This document shows positions 60,301-64,000 of a stretch of DNA of 64,000 nucleotides, in pieces. Origin of the DNA: Anaeromassilibacillus senegalensis (GTDB lineage Bacteria; Bacillota; Clostridia; Oscillospirales; Acutalibacteraceae); contig NZ_LN868536.1 of NCBI RefSeq assembly GCF_001261775.1, forward strand, positions 186,001 to 250,000, in the 5' to 3' direction. The notes beneath the pieces were generated by a model. The model did no database searches. It had not been told where the DNA came from and saw only the letters and a list, made by a program, of their open reading frames with translations. A program made the position numbers and the translations under genes. How positions within the stretch are numbered: position 1 is the first letter of the stretch; every line of letters begins with the position of its first letter.

Positions 60301-63112
60301 TAAGGCGGGTACGCACAGCTACTTCACGGCGCTGACCAACGATCAGAATGTGGTGGAGTTCGCCGTAGATATTCCGGATGATGCAACAGACGTCAAAGTA
60401 TACCGTTCCTTCTACCGCGATGAAATCGTCAATGAAGCGACGGAAGGCAATGATTTCTCCGCAATGGTAGATCTATACAGTGGCCTGAACATCTTTAACA
60501 TTGATGTAACGGCTGCGGACGGCCTTACAGTTACCCGCTACCGTGCGCAGGTGTTCCGTGCCGGATACAGCGACGCGTATGCGACCGACATCCAGTTTAA
60601 CGGCGTAACCGCACCGGGATTTGATCCGGAAGTTACCGAATATAAAATTCCGATTACCTCTGAAGAGATGCGCAATTTGTCAGTCGACGTCGCGCCGGTG
60701 CAGGGCAAAGATACAACCACCAGCGTAACCATCAACGGCAGCCGCACCGAGGGAACAAAGGCGGAAGGCAAGCTGGATCAGGATACCAATACGATCGTGG
60801 TTGCCGTAAAGGCAGAAAACATGTTTACCGCCAAGTATTACAGCTTTACCCTGTACACCCCGGACGAGACCAATGCGTCTTTGGATCTTTTGGCGATTCC
60901 GGGCGAGACGGTCAACGAGCTGTTTGACGAAAACCGCACAGAGTACACCATGAGTGCCTCTGGCAAACCGATCACTCTGCAGGCGAGAACCTGGGAACAG
61001 GGCGCGACCATTGCGGTTACCGCCGAAAACGGTCAGTCCTACACGGCAACGGGCAGCATCGATCAGGAAATTCTTGTCTACAAGGGCGACAACTTGATCA
61101 CGGTCAAGGTAACCGCGCCGGACGGCAAGACAGAAAAAACTTATACCATTGAAGCCAATGTTTGGGATGAGGTCAACCTCTCTGAACTGGAATGGCTTTC
61201 CAGCAGTTCTGCAGGTACTGGTGGTACTATTCAAAAGAATCTATCCAATGACGGTAATCCGCTGACTATGAATTTGAATGGTGAGGAAACCGTCTTTGAA
61301 ACCGGATTTGGTACTCTTAGCAATGCGTATGTACATTACAACATTGCTGGCAGAGGCTTTACCAAAATGGTCGGCTATGTCGGCGTCGATAAGGAAAGCG
61401 CACCGGGCACCAAGGCCGGATTTGAAATTTATTATAATATAACTACCTCCACTCCTGCCGGATTGGGTGTCGGCGTCCGTTCCCGCGAGGGCGATGCAGG
61501 CAGATTTGAAATCAACATCCCTGAGGGCACCAATACGTTGGGCTTGTGGGCGTATGGTTCTGGCAGCACCGATGTGCATGTGGACTGGGCAGATGTTAAG
61601 TTCATCAACCCGGATGCCGTTGAGAATCCCAACCCGGGTCCGGCAAAAACCTATGAAGTAGCTGTCAGTTACGGCAAAAAGGTCAATCTGTTGGTCGACA
61701 ACGAAAAACAGCCTCCGATCGGCTTCTTCAAAGACCGGTTTGAGCAGGGGACAGAAATTGTCCTTAACTTTGCCCCGTACGCGGAGGGCAGAGAGATCGG
61801 CGGCGTCAAGCTGAATGGCGAGACGATGGCGTTTACCGACTCCGCTTCCTATGAGTACACCTATACGGTGGGCAAGAAGGACGCGGCACTCGACTTCACG
61901 TTTGAGATTATCAATAAGGCTACCCTGCGCACCATGATCGAATACGCTGAGAAGTGCGAAGAAGACGGTGTGGTCGGCGAAAGTGTACCTGCCGTGCAGA
62001 AAGCATTCGGCAAGGCACTGGCCGCGGCGAAGAAGGCGGACGAAGCACTGGAGATCACCCAGGCTGAGATTGACCAGTCCTGGAAGGATCTGCTGAAGAC
62101 CATCCATATGCTGGAATTCAAACCCGGCGATAAAAACGCCCTGCTGGGGTTGATTGAGCAGGTTGAAGCGTTTGATCTGGAAAGTTACACTTCTGCCAGC
62201 GTGGCGAAGCTCAATGAGATGCTGGAAGCCGCAAAGGCCGTCTATGACGATGAAAACAGCATGCAGGACGAAATCGACGAGGCGAGAGAAAATCTCTACA
62301 AGGCGTTTATCGACCTGAAAAATCTGCCGAATACGTCTGAGCTTGAAAAGGTCATTGCAGAGGCGGAATCCCTAGACCTGAACGACTATATCGACGCGGG
62401 TCAGGACGTATTCACGGAAAAACTTGAGGAAGCCAAAACTGTCCTCGAGAACTCCGAGGATCAGAAGGAAGTTACCGCGGCGGCAAATGCCCTTGCAGAA
62501 GCGATGGCGGATCTCCGCCTGAAGGCAGACAAGAGCAAGCTTAAAGAGCTGACAAAGGAAGCCAACGAACTGAACCTGAACGGGTATACCGCTTCCTCCG
62601 TTAAAAAATTCGAAACCGTCCGCGATCAGATGAACGCGCTGATGGCGAAACCGAACAACGAAGTTTCTCAGGATGAGGTCGACGCGCTGATCGAGAAGTA
62701 CTATGAAGCGAAGGAGAACCTGTCTACTGGCGGTTCCTCCACCAGACCGTCCGGTTCCTCCAGACCTTCCGCACCGTCCAATAACAATGCGTACGGCGCA
62801 TCTGGAACGGCTGTGGTTGGAGCAACGCAAAATGTGCTGACAGCTTCTGTCCGCTCCGATACCACCGTGGACTTTACCCTGAAGAGAGGCAGTGCGTACT
62901 GCTTCAAGATGACCGTCCTGAATGGCGACAATCTGACCCCGAGCTTCACCGTCGGTAACGGCGATGTGCTCAAGACCCAGTTTGTAGCAAGAATCGGCAA
63001 CGATTATTACTACAGAGTTTGGGCGGTCGGTGCACCGGGCTCCAGCACAGGCGTGTATACCACCCTGCCGGGCCAGGATGCAACAAAGCATTGCACGGTA
63101 AAAATCGGATAA
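54386..63112 (+). CDS. Giant secreted GH110 alpha-1,3-galactosidase with four tandem modules, NPCBM, FIVAR and shared tail
   Basis: 2908 residues, ATG 54386 after GGAGAAAG, signal peptide about 1-30. The GH110 beta-helix (about 38-690) opens IDVTDFGADPSG. Three Asp candidates are D348 (NADQIH) and D371/D372 (AHDDPINIHG); their 23/24-residue spacing matches what I recall for the catalytic Asp residues of a characterised GH110. GH110 enzymes invert and remove terminal alpha-1,3-galactose, as in blood group B. Then Big-type Ig domains (about 710-890), four tandem approximately 205-residue modules (about 905-1750, the fourth diverged), Ig-like and cadherin-like sandwiches (about 1770-2260), and an NPCBM-type domain (about 2265-2410). 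Last come the beta-rich module, four FIVAR-type repeats (to about 2775), a Ser/Pro linker and the tail domain (about 2820-2908). Confidence 0.92.
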   Translation: MKKALKMIVSLVLVLQMMVVPFGTLAGALEAADAVGTIIDVTDFGADPSGKGDSTIPIQEALEAAKEVDGPVTLSFPKGEYHVYKDFASKRVYHTSNTGSLSFPEKSIGILIEDQENLTIDGNGSLFMMHGDIMAIAVVRSKNVTLQNFVLDYEVPNTMDTTIVGTGTTEDGKPYMDMYIPANYHYSISSDEKHIDWTSELSPYTGKPYWTERDRLGPYLVIYKGYDETVRRHTTQTQYEGAGVLDADPFIDVQHIRPQGDNVVRFTYNSRRPEAQELGNVYLFSNSVTRKTAGAFIWESDTTMVKDIDVHYLAGFGWLTQMSKDTEFNGINFLPRQGTGKYTTSNADQIHVAGAAGYFNVINCNFSMAHDDPINIHGSYLRVEEVIDSKTLRLAYIHGQQGGFTAYHPGDQVMFYSRTHLESVAHVDENDTFTVASTVNPGEAYNGSNLSMKETIVTFEEDFSQEVLDALKVKIKRKASDPEEPLYVAENVTYAPTVHIKGNVMRSIPTRGILCTTRNPVIVEDNIFENLAMAGMYLSNDADYWYESGPIRDMTIRNNKFYVRTTGQREWDAAGPIYVDPVIIRSYIVSSGVEPTPKGDPVHRNINVVDNEIHMGDYQIIVAEGVMGMRFEGNTVVRDNPNVNIQLMPNKTDLGIGEAAIITPLVTEQTLPKDAFVFKNCSDVVIDNNTYDDGFKMNVKVTKNNAVVPPSQLEGMVSVGNDPLQINGTNVAIASSKDKIQYASSNPAVVQVDAEGNVRAVAKGEADVYAFYELNSTIVKSEPVHYTVTGDGELWDSIAINEADDQLITEEGKTIAFTSDPAGADWSVVDARTGAATNAATIDANGVLTGREDGVVKVIASKYGVSDSRTVIISTETSYGAEPNTAKTRMAARALAAGDGPQLSDGFSIKPGTEVPANISSTKDTEMTLTSDQNGQITDSGNGVTQNLVLYEIPSDIAKNNFRAQVTIDGLPQTPWGGAAMMLYTDDDNYVSIGQKGHLGVVSVNEKGGSYVEKSGAVSAKVEKGTFEIEKNGSMVFLRYNDNGSWRVVYGYSLGEVGLDDANLKIAFYVNQQSGGAVKATFSDFRIADASVNSNDLSQQEPVKFFGAASAPAFATGFSVKEGTEVPANLSQVSDTAVKLVADQNGTIREAGEGATQNLILYEIPKEIAANDFRVQVTIDGLPLRDDSSASMLVYTDDDNYVGVGQKGSNGVTAISEDGGSYAERADTSGSKLMKGQFEIEKTSSMVFVKFWDGSRWKVVSGYSASTTGLDDSNLKIAFYVSKMGEDAVEATFSDFRIATATAVDSDALSAQEPVAIFGKAASGPRLANGFSFAAGTEVPANWSSEKATEINLISNANSQISGKDQGTPQNLVLYDIPADIAKDNLRLQVTIDGLPQTPYGGAAVMLYSDTDNYISVGQKGHLGVVAVNEVEGVLNERPDTSGTKLTKGQFEIEKTGSMVFVKYWDGSRWKVVSGYSTSTIGLDDSNLKVAFYVNQQGSDAVNATFSDFRIANASVNSDDLSQQEPVAITTTEGGEEPDPGPGPDPKPSVLEEGVNIWQNTENWFATGKRDELGVHAEVGDLYNNQATAKNTVTVDVPAEWADDLRVQGTIAMDNLSSLANYANASMALFADGNNYISVGQKAHMPGIAVANEEKAVTVEPSYPAISKSRVMTYEMEKRGNTIYLRCKPEGGEWQNVNVSSMPLVNESLGSSFKLAFITWNKGAAYPLTCTYSGVKMAKASESTTESLEQQTSKSLVKSYPNAAPTVSDIRTDKDTYVVGSYVGVVGYTYADAENHAQGAPVYKWQYMKNGKMVTEYTKVPEIIAGSAGDLTCSVYVFDQYGKPCKAPAQKTVSVQAVDSYALKSLLINGNNPVGFKADQFDYTYAVPDTMEFFTVGYEEMNPTKGSTEIQDLSGNVITDKVLRMADYKGVKVVRKEGNAVQMTYTVTFRPVESNNTKSVISVDGTALTEEIKAGTHSYFTALTNDQNVVEFAVDIPDDATDVKVYRSFYRDEIVNEATEGNDFSAMVDLYSGLNIFNIDVTAADGLTVTRYRAQVFRAGYSDAYATDIQFNGVTAPGFDPEVTEYKIPITSEEMRNLSVDVAPVQGKDTTTSVTINGSRTEGTKAEGKLDQDTNTIVVAVKAENMFTAKYYSFTLYTPDETNASLDLLAIPGETVNELFDENRTEYTMSASGKPITLQARTWEQGATIAVTAENGQSYTATGSIDQEILVYKGDNLITVKVTAPDGKTEKTYTIEANVWDEVNLSELEWLSSSSAGTGGTIQKNLSNDGNPLTMNLNGEETVFETGFGTLSNAYVHYNIAGRGFTKMVGYVGVDKESAPGTKAGFEIYYNITTSTPAGLGVGVRSREGDAGRFEINIPEGTNTLGLWAYGSGSTDVHVDWADVKFINPDAVENPNPGPAKTYEVAVSYGKKVNLLVDNEKQPPIGFFKDRFEQGTEIVLNFAPYAEGREIGGVKLNGETMAFTDSASYEYTYTVGKKDAALDFTFEIINKATLRTMIEYAEKCEEDGVVGESVPAVQKAFGKALAAAKKADEALEITQAEIDQSWKDLLKTIHMLEFKPGDKNALLGLIEQVEAFDLESYTSASVAKLNEMLEAAKAVYDDENSMQDEIDEARENLYKAFIDLKNLPNTSELEKVIAEAESLDLNDYIDAGQDVFTEKLEEAKTVLENSEDQKEVTAAANALAEAMADLRLKADKSKLKELTKEANELNLNGYTASSVKKFETVRDQMNALMAKPNNEVSQDEVDALIEKYYEAKENLSTGGSSTRPSGSSRPSAPSNNNAYGASGTAVVGATQNVLTASVRSDTTVDFTLKRGSAYCFKMTVLNGDNLTPSFTVGNGDVLKTQFVARIGNDYYYRVWAVGAPGSSTGVYTTLPGQDATKHCTVKIG

Positions 63113-63420
63113 TTCTGTTCGTAAGATTCTCTTTTCACAACAGATAGAAGCAGCCCCCGGCTCATTTGAGCCGGGGGCTGCGCTGTTTCTCAAGTGTATA
63201 TGGATGAATGTTGCTAAAATATGTATAAATTACTCATTTGCACAGACCTTCTTGTTTGTCAATGAAAAGTATGTTAGCATGAAGCAATAAAATAATATAT
63301 CTGTGTTGCCTGATTTTATCTATATATTATAAATAAGACAAACAGATAAATGTAAGCAGAGGAGTGAAAAAGAGACAGGGAAGAGGAGCATTTGAAATTG
63401 AGTTTGGAGAGGAGAAAAAA
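63113..63420. other. Terminator after GH110 and leader of the GH2 gene
   Basis: CAGCCCCCGGCTC-ATTT-GAGCCGGGGGCTG (63151-63180) is the terminator hairpin, though only a weak T-run (TGTTTCT) follows. The leader at 63389-63420 resembles that of the GH3 gene (10890-10922): both have TTTGGAGAGGAG before an A-run and ATG. No clear -35/-10 pair is evident. Confidence 0.6.
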
Positions 63421-64000
63421 ATGAAAAGACACAACAAATGGATGGCGCTGGCGCTTTCCGTTTCCATGTTGTTTACAAGCATGGGAAGCCTGCCTGCGCA
63501 GGCAGCGCAGAAATACGCACCAGCCAGCCAGACCGCGGAGGCGGAGGCCCCCGGAAGAACGGTTTTAAACTTCAACAGCGATTGGGGGTTCTATCAGGGC
63601 GACCTGGAGGGCGCACAGGCGGTGGATTTTGACGACGCGGCATTTGCCGCGGTGACAGTTCCGCACACCATGCGTCTGGAGAAAAAGAATGCGGGAGACG
63701 CCGGCAGCGTTTACCGTGGAATTGGCTGGTATCGCCGGTATTTCACACTGGATGAGCAGTATAAGGGCAAAAAAATCAACATTGATTTTGACGGTGTGAT
63801 GATTGACAGCGACGTGTATCTGAACGGGGAAAAGGTGTATACCCGCAATGGTGGTTACATCGGTTTTTCCGTAGATATTACCGATAAAGTCAAATGGGAC
63901 GGACAGACGAACGTCCTTGCCGTCCGCGTTTCCAATCTGGACAATCCGGATACGCCTCCGGGAAAACCGTTGGCCAATCTGGACTTCCATTATTACGGCG
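63421..64000 (+). CDS. Secreted GH2 beta-galactosidase-type enzyme (N-terminal part only)
   Basis: ATG 63421 after GGAGAGGAG; 193 codons before the window ends. Signal peptide 1-29 (ends PAQAA). Then a GH2 sugar-binding jelly-roll domain: LNFNSDWGFYQGD, TVPHTMRLEKKN, RGIGWYRRYF and FDGVMIDSDVYLNGEKV, the standard GH2 opening. The catalytic barrel lies outside. Most relatives are beta-galactosidases, some are beta-glucuronidases or beta-mannosidases, so the activity is open. Placed directly after GH110 on the same strand. Confidence 0.9.
   Translation, partial: MKRHNKWMALALSVSMLFTSMGSLPAQAAQKYAPASQTAEAEAPGRTVLNFNSDWGFYQGDLEGAQAVDFDDAAFAAVTVPHTMRLEKKNAGDAGSVYRGIGWYRRYFTLDEQYKGKKINIDFDGVMIDSDVYLNGEKVYTRNGGYIGFSVDITDKVKWDGQTNVLAVRVSNLDNPDTPPGKPLANLDFHYYG

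Overview
The window looks like chromosome of an anaerobic gut Clostridia, most likely Oscillospirales (Ruminococcaceae or Acutalibacteraceae type). Supports: moderately GC-rich DNA, Firmicutes-style ribosome binding sites and sigma-A promoters, a T-box leader, Clostridia-type housekeeping blocks, and several very large secreted glycosidases. The taxon is an inference from gene content, not from a marker search.

Layout. 1-10193: the 5' two thirds of a GH38 alpha-mannosidase (minus strand, cut by the window edge), then two divergent paralogous membrane-anchored proteins that look like peptidases with a broken active site. 10923-16460: a GH3 enzyme with its two catalytic domains in swapped order. 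17058-18424: a Cys-rich mini-protein, a dihydrofolate reductase-like protein and a lincosamide nucleotidyltransferase (Lnu-type). 18585-20983: a GH25 lysozyme with tandem repeats, translationally coupled to a 31-residue peptide. 21158-22403: a retron, that is a reverse transcriptase plus a recognisable msr-msd RNA. 22690-27990: a GH97 enzyme. 28288-33938: lipoprotein, response regulator, histidine kinase, DUF1385 protein and prmC. 34037-43010: AraC-type regulator, HAD phosphatase, recA-recX-rimO-pgsA, and T-box-cysE-cysS-ybaK. 43382-49395: a HTH regulator, a coiled-coil protein, a DsbD-like membrane thiol protein and small unknown proteins, with an odd poly-G tract. 49743-64000: three more secreted glycosidases (an alpha/alpha-barrel enzyme, a 2908-residue GH110 protein and the start of a GH2 enzyme).

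How it fits together. GH38, GH3, GH97, GH110 and GH2 enzymes would remove alpha-mannose, beta-linked sugars, alpha-galactose (including the terminal alpha-1,3-galactose of blood group B and alpha-Gal glycans) and beta-galactose. This fits outside-the-cell trimming of host or mucin glycans. The three completed secreted glycosidases that end in FIVAR repeats plus the GH97 share one C-terminal tail: a small beta-rich module, FIVAR helical repeats, a Ser/Pro/Gly linker and an approximately 88-residue terminal domain. There is no LPXTG motif. The lysozyme carries five copies of the same terminal domain, so I infer it is a cell-envelope binding module of a family I do not recognise.

The most notable candidate system is the retron: NAxxH and VTG motifs in the RT, and an inverted-repeat-bounded RNA of about 183 nt directly upstream with an AGC branch site, but no obvious effector gene. 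Next in interest are the shared tail domain, the pseudo-peptidase pair and two families of dispersed structured repeats.
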